Assembly: GCA_021442155.1 (NCBI GenBank)
Contig: CM038214.1
Location: 143,440,488 to 143,504,487, forward strand
Direction of reading: 5' to 3'
Source: Cymbidium sinense
Taxonomy: Eukaryota; Streptophyta; Magnoliopsida; Asparagales; Orchidaceae
Length of the DNA stretch: 64,000 nt
Made by a program: the position numbers and the translations under genes. The notes under the pieces are model-generated. The model was not told where the DNA came from, searched no databases, and worked only from the letters and a program-made list of their open reading frames with translations. This document shows, piece after piece, positions 35,175-48,431 of this stretch. Positions within the stretch are counted from its first letter, which is position 1; each line of letters begins with the position of its first letter.

Positions 35175-35390
35175 TTTTTTATTTCTCTTTTAACTGAGAA
35201 CAAATTCAAATTCAACATTTCTTCTTTTCGAATTCATCAACCAAGTAACACACCAAGTTTTCTTACACACAAGAGATGACATAGATCGAAAATGAGCAAG
35301 CATAAAGTAAATAAAACCCAAGATAACTAGAACTATCTATACTGTGATGGCACAATTTCATAAGAAGCAGTTCAAATTGGCAATTTTTGA
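35175..35390 (-). pseudogene. GRP-derived fragment, copy J (3' UTR only)
   Basis: T-rich start, TAACTGAGAACAAATTCAAA and the rest of the GRP 3' UTR up to about 35,390. No coding part is left. Confidence 0.8.
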
Positions 35391-38300
35391 GGGTTAGTTC
35401 TAGGGTTGAGAGTTTAGGGTAAGGGTAATTTATTTATGATTTATTTATTTATTCTATTTAGGGTTTAGGGTTTAGGGTTTAAGGTTTAGCATTGTTGGTT
35501 TAGGGTTAATTTTAGGGTTTAGGATTTTGAATTTATGGTTTAGGGTTTAGGGTTTAAAGGTTCTTTTTTCAATTAAAAAACTAATAGGTTTAGGTTTATT
35601 TAGTTTATTTTTAATAATTATTCATTTCTTTTATTGTTTATTTTTATTTAAGTTTATTTTTTATTTTATTTAGTTTAGTTTACTTATTTTAGGTTTATTT
35701 ATTTTAGTTTAAGTTTTTTATTTTAGTTTATTTATTAGGTTTAGGTTTAGATTTTTGTTTATTTATTATATTAATTTTAATTTTATTTTATTTTTTAGGT
35801 TTAGGTTTTATTTTTTATTTTTAGGTTTAGGTTTAGGTTTTTATTTTATTTTCTTAGGCTTAAGTTTTAGTTTTTTTATTTTAGATTTATTTAATTTTTA
35901 GGTTTAGGTTTAGGTTTTTATTTTATTTTTTTAGGCTTAGATTTTAGTTTTTTATTTTAGGTTTATTTTTAGGTTTGATTTTTTAATTTAGGTTTAGGTT
36001 TATTTTAAGTTTAGTTCATTTTATTTTCTTTTTTTTAGGGTTTAGGTTTCATTTATTTTAGGTTTAAGTTTAGGTTTTATTTATTTTAGTTTAGTTTTTT
36101 TAGTTTAGGTTTAGGTTTATTTTATTTTACTTATTTTAAGTTTATTTTTTTTATTTTATTTTTATTCTATGTTTAGTTTTTATTTTATTTAGGTTATTTT
36201 AGGTTTATTTTATTTTTTAGCTTAGTTTAGGTTTTATTTATTTAATTTTAGTTTAGTTTTTTTAAGTTATTTTATTTTTAGGTTTAAGTTTTAGTTTTTA
36301 TTTAGGTTTTTATTTTATTTTATTTTTTATTTTTTTTTATGTTTAGGTTTTTTTATTTATTTTGACTTTAGGTTTTAGTTAGTTTAGGTTTATTTTTTGA
36401 GGTTTTTTGGGTTGAGGGTTTGGGATTGGGGTCTGAGGCTCACTGCTAGGTTTGGGGTTTAGGGCTCAGGGTTTAAGGTTGTAGGTTTTAGGGTTTTGGT
36501 TTAAGGTCTGGTTTATGGTGGTTTATAAGGGTATTTGTGGGTTTAGGTTTTAGGGTTTAAAGTTTTAAGGTTTAGAGTTTGTGGTATTCAGGCTTAGTGG
36601 TTTTTTAGGGTTAGTTTTATGTTTAGGGTGTCAGGCTTTTTATTTTTTTTATTTTTTTAATGTATGTAACCTAATAGGTTTAGGTTAATTTCATTTCTTT
36701 TTTATTTATTTTAGTTTATTTAATTTTTTATTTTTATTTAGGTTTATTTTTATCTCATTTTTATTTATTTTTTCATTTAGTTTTTATTTTATTTTATTTT
36801 AGGTCTATTTTTATTTTATTTTAGGTTTAGTTTTTATTTTATTTTAGTTTTTTAATTTTTAGTTTAGTTGAGGTTTTATTTATTTTTGTTTTTTTTATTT
36901 ATTTTTTTTAAGTTTAGGTTTTAGTTTATGTTTTTATTTTATTTTATTATTTTATTTTATTTTAGTTTAGGTTTTATTTATTTATTTTATTTTTAGGTTT
37001 TGTTTAGTTTAGGTTTAGGTTTTTAGCTTTTTAGGATTTAGGGTTTCCAGTTTAGGTTTAGGTTTAGGTATTATGTTAGTTTATTTTCAATTTTTAGTTA
37101 CTTGAGGTTTTGGTTTGGGTTTTGGGGTTTAGGGCTTAGGGTTTATGGTTTAAGGTTTTAGGGTTTGCACTTTTAGGGTTTAGGGTTTTAGGATTTAGGA
37201 TTTAGGATTTAGGATTTAGGATTTTGTGTTTAGGGTTGTAGGTTTAGGGTTTAGGATTTAAGGTTTAAGGTTTTATTTTAAATTATGTAAACCTGTAGGT
37301 TTATGTTTATTTACTTTACTTTTTATTTATTTTAGCTTATTTTATTTCTTTATTCTTACTAATATTTATTTTTTATTTATATTTATTTTTGTTTATTTAT
37401 TTTAGATTTATTTATTTCAACTTAGGTTTTTTATTTTAGTTTATGTTTGTAGGTTTAGGTTTAGTTTAGTTTTTTTAGGGTTTGGGGTTTAGGGTTTAGG
37501 GTTGGGTTGTTTAGGTTTAGGTTTAGGGTTTATTTTGGGATTAGGGTTTATAGTTTAGGGTTTAGGGTTTTAGTGTGGGTGTAAGTGGTTTAAGTTTTTA
37601 AGGTTACTATTTTATTTATTTATTTTTTATTTAGGGTTTTATGGTTTAGTTGTGGTCAGTAGGTTTAGCCAGGATTTAGGGTGGTTTTTAATCTTTAAAT
37701 CAAGCAAACCTGGTTTAGTTTATTTAGTATATTTAGAATATTATTTTATTTATTTTAGTTTACTTTATTTTTATTATGTTTATTTTTATTTATTTTAGTT
37801 TATTTATTTTAGGTTTATTTATTTTAGTTTATGTTTTTTATTTTAGTTTATTTTTTAGGTTTAGGTTTATGTTTAAATTTATTTTTAGTTGAGTTTTATT
37901 TTTATTTTATTATTTTGGTTTTATTTTATTTTATTTTTTATTTATTTTTAGGTTTTAAGTTTTTATTTTTGGTTTTTTTAGGTTTTATTTTTTTAGGTTT
38001 AGGTTTATTTTAGTTTATTTTATTTTATTTAATTTAGTTTAGAGGTTAGTTTAATTTATCTAGGTTTAGCTTTAAGTTTTATTTATTTTACTTTAGTTTA
38101 TTTTAGTTTGGGTTTAGGTTTAGGTTTTTTTAGTTTTGGTTTTTATTTTTTATTTATTTTAGGTTTATTATTTAGGTTTAAGTTTTGTTTAGTTTTTATT
38201 TTATTTTTATTTTAGGTTTAATTTTAATTTATTTAGGTTTTATTTTTCATTATCTTTATTTTTAGTTTTATTTAGGTTTTATTAATTTTATTTGAGTTTT

Positions 38301-41300
38301 TATTATTTTATTTTATTTTATTTTAAGTTTAGGTTTTATTTATTTTATTTTATAGTTTTTTATTTTATTTATTTTAGGTCGATTTTAATTATTTTTATGT
38401 TTATCTTAAGTTTGTGGGTTTTGGCCCAGGGTAAGGTAGGATTTAGGGTTAGGGTTTAGTAGTGTTTTAGGATTTAGGTGGTTTATGGCTTAGTTTAGTT
38501 TAATTTATGGGTTTATTTGGTTTAGGTTTTTAGTCAGTGGTTAGAGTTAGGGTTTGGGTTGGTTAGGGTCATTTGGTGGGCCCAGTTTAGGTTAGTGAGG
38601 GTTGTGGCCTGTGTTAAGGTCAGGAGTGGGTGGGTCAGGTGTATATAGAGTAGGGTTTAGGATTTTAGTGGTATTAACATAGTTATATTTTATGTTTATA
38701 TTTTATTTTATTTTGGTTTATGTTTTTTTGTTGGTTTGATTTTTATTTATTTTGGGTTTATTTTTAAGTTTTTTTTTTATTTAGTTTTATTTTATTTTTA
38801 TTTTGGTTTATTTTATTTTTTATCTGTTTAGTTTTATTTTATTTAGGTTTTATTAGTCCATTTTACTTTAGTTATTTAGTTTTATTTATCTTATTTGATT
38901 TTAATTTTGATTTTATTTTATTTAAGTTTAGGTTTTTATTTATTTTAGTTTAGTTTAGGTTTATTTTATTTGTTTTATTATTATTTAGGTATCTTTTTAT
39001 TTATTTTATTTATGTTTATTTAGTTTAGTTTAGGTTGTTAGTGGTAGTTTAGGGTTTAGCATTTTAGTTTAGAGGTGGGTTTAGTGTTTGGGTTTGAGTT
39101 TAGCTAACTGGTCAAGTTTTAGTTAGTGGGTTTAAAGTTTTTAGGTAGTTTAGGTTAGTGGCCTAAGTTTTTGTTTTTTAGGTTTAGTTTAAAGGTTGGG
39201 TTGTGGTAGAGGTGTCAGGATCAGTATTTTAGGGTTTGGGTAGGATTTGGGTTTATTGTGGTTTAGTGGTGTTTTAGTTTATTTTTTATTTTATTTTATT
39301 TGGAGCCTAAGTTATTTTATTTATATTTAGGTTTTTTTTTATTTTTATAGATTTTATTTAGTTTATTATTTTATTTAGTTTATTTTATTTTATATAGTTT
39401 ATTATATAGGTTTTATTATGGTTTTCATTACCAGTTTATTTATTTATCTTAATTTAGTATTTTTATTATTTTATTTAAGTTTAGTGTTTAGTAGTTTTAT
39501 CTTTATTTAAGGTTTTATATATATTTAGGTTTATTTATTTTGGTAGGTTTTTAGTTTAGAGTGGTTGGGTTTAGGGTTTCAATATGTTTGGTTTAGGTCA
39601 GTTTTAGGGCCCAGGTCAGCAGTTTTGGGCTAGGTTTTAGGTTTAGGTGAGTGGGTTTTGGTTTGGGGTTTACTTGGTTCAAAGTTTTGGCCTAGGTTTG
39701 GGTTTAGGCTTTGGGTTTAGGTTTTGTGGTTTAGGGGTGGTTTAGTGGTTTAGCTTGTGGTTTAGCTTATGTGGATTTAGTTTAGTTTTTAATGTGGTTT
39801 TAAGTTTAGTGTTTGTGGTTAGGATTACAATTTATTTTAGGATTAGTGTTTCAGCAAGAGTTTAGTGGTTAGGTTTAAGTTTAGTTTAGTTTAGCTATTT
39901 AAGGTTTGGCCAAAGGTTTTATGGTTTAAGGTTTAGGATTTAAGGTTTAGGTTGGCCTTATTTAGGATTTAAATTTTAGGTTTAAGATTTCTATTTAAGG
40001 TTTAGGGTTTGGATTTTTAAATTAAAAGAAATAGGTTTTAGTTTATTTAGGTATTTATATTATATTTAGTTTATTTGGTATATTAAAAAGAAATCGTAGG
40101 TTTAGTTTAGTTTATATATATTTTAAATTTATTTATTATTTTATTTTTTTTATTTATTTTAGTTTACATTTTATTTTAGTTTTATTTTTTAGGTTTAAAA
40201 TTAAGTTTATGTTTATTTTAGTTTATTTTTTTTGCTTTTATTTTCTTTTTTAGGTTTAAGTTTTATTTTTTTATTTTTAGGTTTAGTTTTAAGTTTTTAT
40301 TTTACTTTTTTATGTTTAGGTTTTAGGTTTTTATTTTAAGCTTATTTTTAGGTTTTATTTTTTTGTTTAGGTTTAGGTTTAATTTTAGCATATTTTATAT
40401 TATTTAGTTTAGGTTTAAGTTTAGTTTATTTTAGGTTTGGGTTTATGTTTTATTAATTTTAGTTTAGTTTATTTTAGTTTTAGTTTATTTTATTTTATTT
40501 TAGGTTTAGGTTTATTGTTTAGCTTGGTTTTATTTAATTTTTTATTTTATTTTATTTTAGGTTGATTTTATTTTATTTTACATTTTGGTATTATTTTTTT
40601 ATTTATTTTATTTTTTTAGGTTTTATTTATTTTATCTTAGTTTAGTTTTTTTATTTTATTTTATTTTTTAGGTTTTAGTTTATTTATCCTTTTATTTTAT
40701 TTCATTTTTATTTTCCCATTTTATTTAGTTTAGTTATTTATTTATTTTATTTTAATGTTTTATTTATTAAGTTTGGAAATCAGGTTTAAGGTTTGGATTT
40801 TATTTTTTTTGGTTTAGGGTTTAGTTTAGGGTTTAGTTGGGTTTAGGGTCTTAGCATTTTAGGGTTTTAGGTAGTGTAGGTTTTATTTATTTTAGTTTAT
40901 ATTATTATTATTTAGGTTTATTTTTAAGTAGTATTTTATTTTTAAGTTTATTTAGGTTTAGGTTTAGTTTTATTTTATTTTATTGGGTTTTTTAGTTTAG
41001 TTTTATTTATTTAAGTTTTATGTTTATGTTTATTTATTTAGTTAGTTTACATTTTATCATTTTAGGTTTAGTTTAGGTGGTACTTTAGCCCAGGGTTATT
41101 TTATTTAGTTATTTTATTTATTATTTTAGTGATTTAGTTTAGGTTTTATTAGATAGGGCCCAGGTGTGGTGGTATTTAGGTTTGGTTTATAGAGGTTTTA
41201 AAGTGTAGGTTTGGTAGTTTGATTTTTTGGAGGGTTTAGGCCCAGTGAGTTTAATGTGGGATTAGATTTTAGAGTGTAGAGGTTTAGGGCTCAGAGTTTA

Positions 41301-42504
41301 GGGTTAAGTGTTAGTGTTTAGATCAGAGTCTGGGGTTAGGATTATTACATGGATGTAGATCAGTGGCCTAAGAGTGAGCCTCAGGTGGGGTTTTAAGTGG
41401 CTTTAGATCTGTACCAGATCTGGGTGGGTAGGTTTTAGCCCAGGGAGTCAGTGTCAGGGTCAGTATAGGACATTTAGGAGTTAAATGTCAGCCTCATGAC
41501 TGGGTATTTTGTTTAGAACTCCAGGGTTTAGGAGGGTCAGTTAGAGGGTTTTAGTGTAGGGTTTTATTTAGGGCTTAGGGTTTAGGGTTTTTAAAAAAAA
41601 TTAAGCAAACCCATTTTTAAGTTTATTTAGTTTATTTTATATTTTATTTAAGTTTATTTTTATTTGGTTTTAGTTTTTTTAGTTTAGGGTTTAGATTTAA
41701 TTTTATTTTTTAGGTTTTTTTTAGGTTTATTTTTTTAGGTTTATTTTTTTAGTTTATTTTATTTTATTTGGTATATTTCATTTTTATGTTTAGTTTTATA
41801 TATTTTCTTTTTATCATAGGTTTATTTTATCTTCTTATTTTACTTTAGGTTTTATTTTATTTAATTATTTACTTTTCTTAATTTATTTTATTTATTTTTG
41901 TTTAGCTTAGGTTTTTAGTTTAGGTTTTATTTTATTTTATCTACTCTTTGTTTTATTTTAGGTTTAGGTTTTTTTTATATTATTTATTTTTTTTTTTTAG
42001 TTTTAGGTTTAGGTTTTTTTAGTTTTTGTGGGTTTGTGCCTAGGTTTTATTTTATTTTGGTTAGGAGTTTAAGTTGTTTAGTGTTTGGGGTTTTAGTGTT
42101 TAGTCTTTTGCTTTGTGGTTTTTTTTTTTAAAAAAATTATAAAACCATGGTTTAGTTTATTTTAGTGAGTTTTTTTTTTTTTTAGGTTTATTTTTTTATT
42201 AGTTTATATGTTTTATTTTATTTTTAGGTTTTTATTAGGTTTATTTTAGGTTTTTTCAGGTTAGGTTTATGTTTATTTTAGTTTATTTTATTTTTATTTT
42301 GTTTAGGTTTAGTTTAGTTTACTTTATTTTAAGTTTATTTTGTGGATTAGTTAGTTTAGGTTTGGGTTTAGGTTTGTTGGGTTTAGGGTTTAGGTTTAGG
42401 GTTTTGTTTTATGGTTTAGGGTTTTTTTAGGGTTTAGTATTTGGGGTTTTAGGTTTAGGGTTTTGTTAGTTTAGGTTCATGTTTTAGTTTAGGGTTTAGG
42501 GTTT
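35391..42504 (+). repeat. long TTTAGGG/AT-rich satellite tract
   Basis: TTTAGGG-like blocks at about 35,395-35,560, 36,390-36,650, 37,030-37,270, 37,475-37,690, 38,400-38,680, 39,010-39,260, 39,545-40,015, 40,780-40,880, 41,080-41,600 and 42,370-42,504. Boundary-like elements near 35,565, 36,655, 37,271, 37,690, 40,015, 41,588 and 42,125. Ladders fill the rest. Blocks at 38,400-38,660 and 41,080-41,560 are irregular and G/C-richer (GGCCCAGG, GGTCAGG words). The 60-codon frame at 37,831 is an artefact of the TTTA ladder. No gene is seen. Confidence 0.78.
37271..37310 (+). repeat. satellite boundary element
   Basis: TTTTATTTTAAATTATGTAA followed by ACCTGTAGG and TTTATGTTTATTTAC: a well-preserved example of the element described at 2,425. 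Confidence 0.7.
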
Positions 42505-42666
42505 TTAGTTTTTTTTAACTGAACAAATTCAGATTCAACATTTTTTTTATTTCATTAACCAAGTAACACACCAAGTTTTCTAAGAAACAAGTGACGACAT
42601 AGATCAAAAATGAGCACGCATAGAGCAAATCAAAAACCCTAGATAACTAGAACTATCTATACTGTA
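42505..42666 (-). pseudogene. GRP-derived fragment, copy K (3' UTR only)
   Basis: From the T-run (about 42,508-42,515) through AACTGAACAAATTCAGATTC to GAACTATCTATACTGT at 42,666. It ends at the same part of the UTR at which copy J begins to diverge, and shares the variant ACTATCTATACTGT with J, so J and K are probably related. Confidence 0.8.
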
Positions 42667-43514
42667 TTTTTTATGTTTAGGTTTTATTTTACTTTTAGTT
42701 TTTATTTTATTTAGATTTTTTAATCCTAGGTTTATTTTATTTTTAATTTTAGTTTAAGTTATCATTTATTTTAATTTAGTTTATTTTTAATTTGTTTATT
42801 TTATGTTTTTTTAGGTTTCGATCTACGTTTTAGTTTAAGTTTTTATTTTATTGTATTTTATTTTATTTTATTGTATTTTTTATTTTATTTAGGTTTAGGT
42901 TTTTTTATTTTTATTTTTAGGTTTATTTATTTAGGTTTAGATTTTTGTGTTTTAGATTTAGGGTTTAGGGTTTTTTTTTATGGTTTAGATTTTATGGTTT
43001 AGGTTTAGGGTTAGGTTTAGTTTAGTGTTTAGTGTTTAGGCTTTAGAGTTTAGGGTTAGCTTATTTAAAGTTTTTTTATTAAGTAAACTAGGTTTAGGTT
43101 TATTTAGTTTGTTTTATTTTTTTATTTCATTTATTCATATTTTTATAATTTAGGTTTTTTATTTTATTTTATTTTTAGGTTTAGGTTTATTTTCTAGTTG
43201 AGTATTGTTCGTATTTTATTTCCTAGGTTTAGGTTTTATTTTTTTATTTTTATGTTTAGCTTTATATTTTGATTTTATTTTTTAGTTTTAGGTTTTATTT
43301 TAAGTTCATTTTAGGTTTTATTTTTTTTTAGGTTTAGGTTTTTTTTAGTTAATTTTCTTTATTTAGTTTAAGTTTAGGTTTAGGTTTACTTTGTTTTTGG
43401 TTTAGGTTTAGGGTTAATTTATGATTTAGGGTTTATGGTTTGGGGTTTAGGGTTTAGGGTTTAGGTTTTAGGGTTTAGGGTTCGTGTTTTAGTTTAGCGT
43501 TTAGGGTTTTTCAT
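42667..43514 (+). repeat. AT-rich ladder and TTTAGGG blocks
   Basis: Ladder at 42,667-42,940, TTTAGGG at 42,940-43,070, boundary element ATTAAGTAAACTAGG at 43,079-43,093, ladder to about 43,400, then TTTAGGG to 43,510. No gene is seen. Confidence 0.8.
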
Positions 43515-43812
43515 ATATATATTTTTTTAACGGAGAACAAATTCAGATTCAAAATTTCTTCATTTTAATTTCATCAAACAAGTAACACAAATAGTTTTCT
43601 AAGACACATGTGATGATATAGATAGAAATTGAGCACGTATAGAGAAAATCAGAAACCCTGGATAACTATAACAATTTCTATCAGAAGATTTGCTCATAAC
43701 CAGATTGGTTCCATTCTTCGCTTTCTCATTTTCCATCAAAACCACCCCAGCCTCTTAAGTAGCTGGATACACCATAATATCCCTATCTCTCCCTCGGCTA
43801 GCACCACGGTTT
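43515..43812 (-). pseudogene. GRP-derived fragment, copy L (5'-truncated in Gly-rich tail)
   Basis: TA and T runs at 43,513-43,528, 3' UTR with a deletion near 43,680, stop, and part of the Gly-rich tail to about 43,810 (CCCTCGGCTAGCACCACGG on +). It lies only about 65 bp from copy M in the same orientation. Confidence 0.82.
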
Positions 43813-43874
43813 AAGATTTTGAGTTTAGGTTTTAGGTTTAGTGTTCTGGTTTTAGTTTAGGGTTTAGGGTTTAT

Positions 43875-44328
43875 GTTTTTTTTAACGGTGAACAAATTTA
43901 GATTCAACATTTTTAACTTCTGATTTCATCAACCAAGTTACACACTAAGTTTTTTAAGACACAAGTGATGACATAGATCAAAAATGAGCACACATAGAGC
44001 AAACAAAAAACCCTAGATAACTAGAACCATCTATACTATAAAGACACAGTTCCATAAGTAGCAGATATAATCGACTATTCTTCAGTTTCTCCTGTTCCCA
44101 TGAAAACCACCCTGGCCTCAGGATCCACCATTATATCCTCGATGTCTCTCTCCCCCACCACCACGGCTGTAACCTCCATCGCTCCTCCCACCTCCATAAC
44201 CACCACTACTCTAACCACCACCTCCATATCCACCACCATTCTAAATCCCACCACCATAGCACCTCCACTGCATCTGGGCCACGTTGGTTGATGGTGATGT
44301 TCCTACCGCCAAGGTTCTTCCCATTCTT
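43875..44328 (-). pseudogene. GRP-derived fragment, copy M
   Basis: T-run at 43,876-43,883, 3' UTR, Gly-rich tail with deletions, RRM end and the shared 5' break at about 44,318-44,328. With copy L it forms the closest-spaced GRP pair in the window. Confidence 0.85.
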
Positions 44329-44768
44329 AGGGTTTAGGTTTTAGGTAAGGTTTTAGGGTTTAGGTTTATTTTTTAATCAATTTAGTTACTTTAGGTTTAG
44401 GTTTAGTATTTGATTTTTATGGTTTGGGTTATAATTTTTTTTTTTTAGGTTTTATTTATGATTTTAGGTTTATGCTTTTATAGTTTAGGGTTTAGGTTTT
44501 GGTTAGGTTTAGGGTTTTAGGTTTATTTTAGGGTTGTAGGTTTAGGGTTTTGGTTCATGGTTAGTTTTAGGGTTTAGGGTTTATGGCTTATTTATTTAGG
44601 GTTTAGGTTTAGGTTTGTTCTTTTTCTAAATTAAGTAACCGATATGTTTAAGTTTATTTAGTTTATTTTTTGGGTTCAGATTTAAGTTTTATTTTATTTT
44701 TTTACTTTAGTATATTTTTATTTTATTTTATAGGTTTAGGTTTTATTTTTTATTTTTATTTCTAGGTT
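44329..44768 (+). repeat. TTTAGGG-like block, boundary element, short ladder
   Basis: TTTAGGG-like to about 44,615, boundary element TTTTTCTAAATTAAGTAACC at 44,621-44,640, then about 130 bp of AT-rich ladder up to the LINE B poly(A) complement. LINE B therefore sits in the ladder part of a unit. Confidence 0.82.
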
Positions 44769-44789
44769 TCGATTTTTTTTTTTTTTTGG

Positions 44790-47700
44790 GAACCCCATAT
44801 AGGGGGAATTTTATTGCCACAAAAAAAGGGTTATAAGGACCTTAAAGGGGATAAACTCCAGAACTACTGCTCAAAGAGCTACACAAGCCTAGGAAGTAAA
44901 TCCCCTATCTAAGTACATCCAAAAGCAAAAGAAAAGAGTTAAGCAAGCAAAAGATACAAACCGATTAACATATATAAGGAAATGGATAGGGTCAATGTTC
45001 AGGATGTGAGAATGCATGACACAATGGAGTAACTGCAAGAGAAAAAAAAGGAAAAGCACTAGCAATTTGAGAAGATCTGAGCCATAATACCCGCAAACAT
45101 AGGAAAAGTCAGATACAAAGTAGAAGAAAGAAAAGAGCAAAGTGGGGGATCACATGCAAATTATATGTCATCATATTAAGCTCCATGGCATGATAATCCC
45201 AACTCAAATGAAAGAGAGCCATCAATGTCGTCATCTAGATTTTAACGATTTAAAGGATCAATGAGACCAAAGAAGAAGAGTCACCGAGGGAAACAATAAA
45301 TTACAAACCAAAAGACAAGAGCATGGAATTAACCCCATTCCAAGCAGAGGACAATAATAAATATACGCCTTGGTAAATTAAGCAATTGGTTATTTTAAAA
45401 GGATAACCAAAGAATGTAAGTAATGCAGCTCTTAATAGCCTCATTGTTTTAGAATTAAGAAAGCAGCAATTATAAAGAGAAACAGCAAACCCCAATCCCA
45501 AATTACCACAGGAAATGGGAATACAGCAACAGATAAGAAGAAATAGGTAAAAGGCAGCTCCCCACCACAAAAAACTCCAATAAGAGACAATCAGAGATAA
45601 CACCACAAGATCGGCTTGCTTATCATCATACTCAATAATCCAGTTCAGGCAATAGTAAAAGAATGTAAGTACTTAACAACCTCCTTGATTCAAAATTAAA
45701 AAGCAAAGAATATAAAAAAGGATATCCCAAGCCCAAATAACCACAGGAAATGGGAGTACAGTAGCAGGTATAAAGAATCAGGTAAGGGGATGATCCCCAC
45801 CACAAACAACTCAAATAAGTGACAATCAGAGATAACACAATAGAAGCATCTTGCTTATCATTAAATTCAATAATCCAGTTCAGCCAACAATCATGATAGT
45901 AAATTAGTTGGCCATAAATCCATCCATTGAGATTAAAGGCAAAGATTAAAATCAAGAGAGGCATAATCACAATGATCGCACAAATCTAGCATAACCAAGA
46001 GGGAAATAGATGAAGTTAGATGTTAAAATAAAACCCAAAATCCAATAACTAGAATGTGCAAGAAATAGCCAACAACCATAAAAATAACCTACTGGATAAA
46101 GGACCCAGAAATCCAAAGGCCAACAGGATAAGAAATAATACAATTATTACCCCCACTATATAAAACTCTGTTAGAAGGCAGATAAGTAGAATGAAAACCG
46201 AAGGTGTTTAAAAGATGATCAGCAGAAAAGTCCCTCCAAGTAAAGATAATCAGGCTGGCAGCTAAACCCAGATCCTCAGTTAAAACAAACTGCATTAAGG
46301 AAGTTCAATCCTACAAATGGATAGTAAAATAAATAACATCAAAATGACCTCAAGGATGGACAACCCCGTAAGGTGGAAGACATATTCAAGTGATCCATCA
46401 CCAACCCCAAGATATAAAATAGTAGTAAGTTGGCCAAAAACTAACCCAATCAAAAAAAAAAATTCAAAAGTTAATTTCCAGATAGATAGGGAAAAGGCTT
46501 GGCCAAGACTAAGTGAGAGGAAAAAATAGCAACAAGTGAAACAAGTTGTAGGCCTGATGGAAACCACAAAAGCAATTAGAAAATCAAAATACCAGCAACA
46601 ACCAACAATCACAAAGATAACCTGCTGGATAAAGGACCCCAAAATCCAAAAGCCAACAGTCGAGAAAATAGAACAGTTAAAGCACCCATCATATAAAACT
46701 CCAATAAAAAACAAAGTAGAGAGATAGAGACAAAATGGTTCAAGATAACCAAGAAAAAACTCTTCCGAAAGGGGTGATCGTGCATGAAGCTAAACCCACA
46801 ATCTCGTGGAAAGCATAAGAAAACCCAATAAGAAAGTCCAAACGCAATGAGATAACAAAAATAAGAAAAAGTATCCTCACCGCGTGTAGAGGAAATGAGG
46901 TTAGCCAAACCAATCAACAAAACAACTCCAAAAGGAACCTGCAGAACAGGAAAGACAACCCCAGAAGTAGCAAGCTGGGCAATGGAATCAAGAGCCAGTA
47001 GAGCCAACATCCAAGAGAAGAAATAACAGCAAGTTGGCCAAAAAACCACCCATTGTAAATAGACAAAATGAGGGTAGCCAAAGCAAACCGCAAAGCAACT
47101 CCAAAAGCAAACATCAAAGCACCCTGCTGAACAAGCAAGACAACCCCAGTAATAGTTTGCTGAACAAAGGATTCAATGTTCCAGGTAATCCAACAACCAA
47201 GATAAAAAATAATAGCAACTTGGCCATAAAACCTCCCATTGGAAATAGACAATATAGAAGTTATGTCCCAGAAAGATAGGGAAATGATCAGGCCAAAGCT
47301 AGCTGAAAAGTGGTGATTAGCACCATCCCAATTGCTAACAAAAGAAACAAGCAACAAAGCAAAAGCCATCATCCATTCAGTAACCTCAAAAATGTCCAGC
47401 TGAACAAGACAATCCAAAACCTCAGATGCATATGCTAAATTCCAATTAAATAGTTGATAATCACGAGAAAATTTAACAGAGCCACAGGGAAAGGATAGCA
47501 AATGAGTTGATCACCGTAAGCAAGAAAGAAGTTCAGAGAACAACAGGCAACAAATAACCAAAACCATAAGGTTAACCTTCAAAAGATCTTAATAATAATA
47601 ATAGAAATGTTGTGTCTTTCCTGTAGGAAAGAGGAGGTAAGCATACAAAGAAACCAACCCAAAGAGCAGCAATAAAAACATCAGGAGAGATATTGCATCC

Positions 47701-48431
47701 AACATAAGATACACCAGCAAGTAATATAACTACAACATAGATTACTAAGTGGTTCAAAGCAAAGACAGCTTTGATACCCAGCCAAACACAAAATATTATG
47801 CCAGTAGCTAATCCCACAGCATCAATAATATTGGAAGTCCAGGGATAATTCCAATCCTGCAGAAGGAGTTATAAAAGCAAGTAAAGAGCTCTCCTCACGT
47901 GTGGAGATAAGGATATGATACATAGTAGAGGCAACAACCATAATAAGGAGATGAATATCAATTAAAATAGCTATAAAGGTATATAGAGGTATAACTGTTA
48001 AACAATGAGGCAAGGATCCCATAATATAATGTGAAAGGAAAAAATCTATCCTCGTTGATCAAAGAGTACAACAAAGAACAAATAAAGCATTAAATAATAT
48101 ATCTCCTCAAAAAATAGTGAACACTTTATCAAGATTGACGGAAAACCCCAATCAAGGTTAGGGTAAGTAAACCAATAGTGATGTCACATGACCAAAGAAA
48201 TGGCCAACAAGAGTAAAAGGATGATGCATCAAAGAAATACCAAAGGAACAACAACACCTTATCATTAAATGTAGCAGAAATAAGAAGGCCCCAATTAGAA
48301 TTAATGCAATTAAACCAATAGCAAATGCCAAAAAATACCAAGGGATATCGATGAAGCAAAGAAATACCAAGAAAACAATAACATCGAATAGAAAGTGATC
48401 ATTAAATAAGAATTAAGAGATCAAGCCGAGG
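44790..48431 (-). repeat. LINE B 3' module: tandem-repeat region between RNase H and poly(A)
   Basis: About 3.6 kb. Direct-repeat pairs seen: about 244 bp apart (45,410 and 45,655); about 530 bp apart (AACCTACTGGATAAAGGACC at 46,087 and AACCTGCTGGATAAAGGACC at 46,619); about 190 bp apart (GGCCAAAAAACCACCCATTG at 47,036 and GGCCATAAAACCTCCCATTG at 47,222); and about 128 bp apart (near 48,222 and 48,350). In the LINE sense, frames such as 47,501-46,914 (195 codons) read repeated hydrophobic segments: NGRFYGQVAIIFYLGCWITW and NGWFFGQLAVISSLGCWLYW, with a related WIYGQL...CWLNWIIEF piece near 45,915-45,860. The rest is Leu/Phe-rich with stops. It may be untranslated T-rich repeat sequence or a decayed membrane-protein-like ORF; I cannot decide. 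Confidence 0.7.

Noticed and set aside
37831..38013. 60-codon Phe/Leu-rich frame
   Set aside because: It is a chance opening in the TTTA/TTTTAGG ladder with no start context, domain or conservation beyond the repeat.
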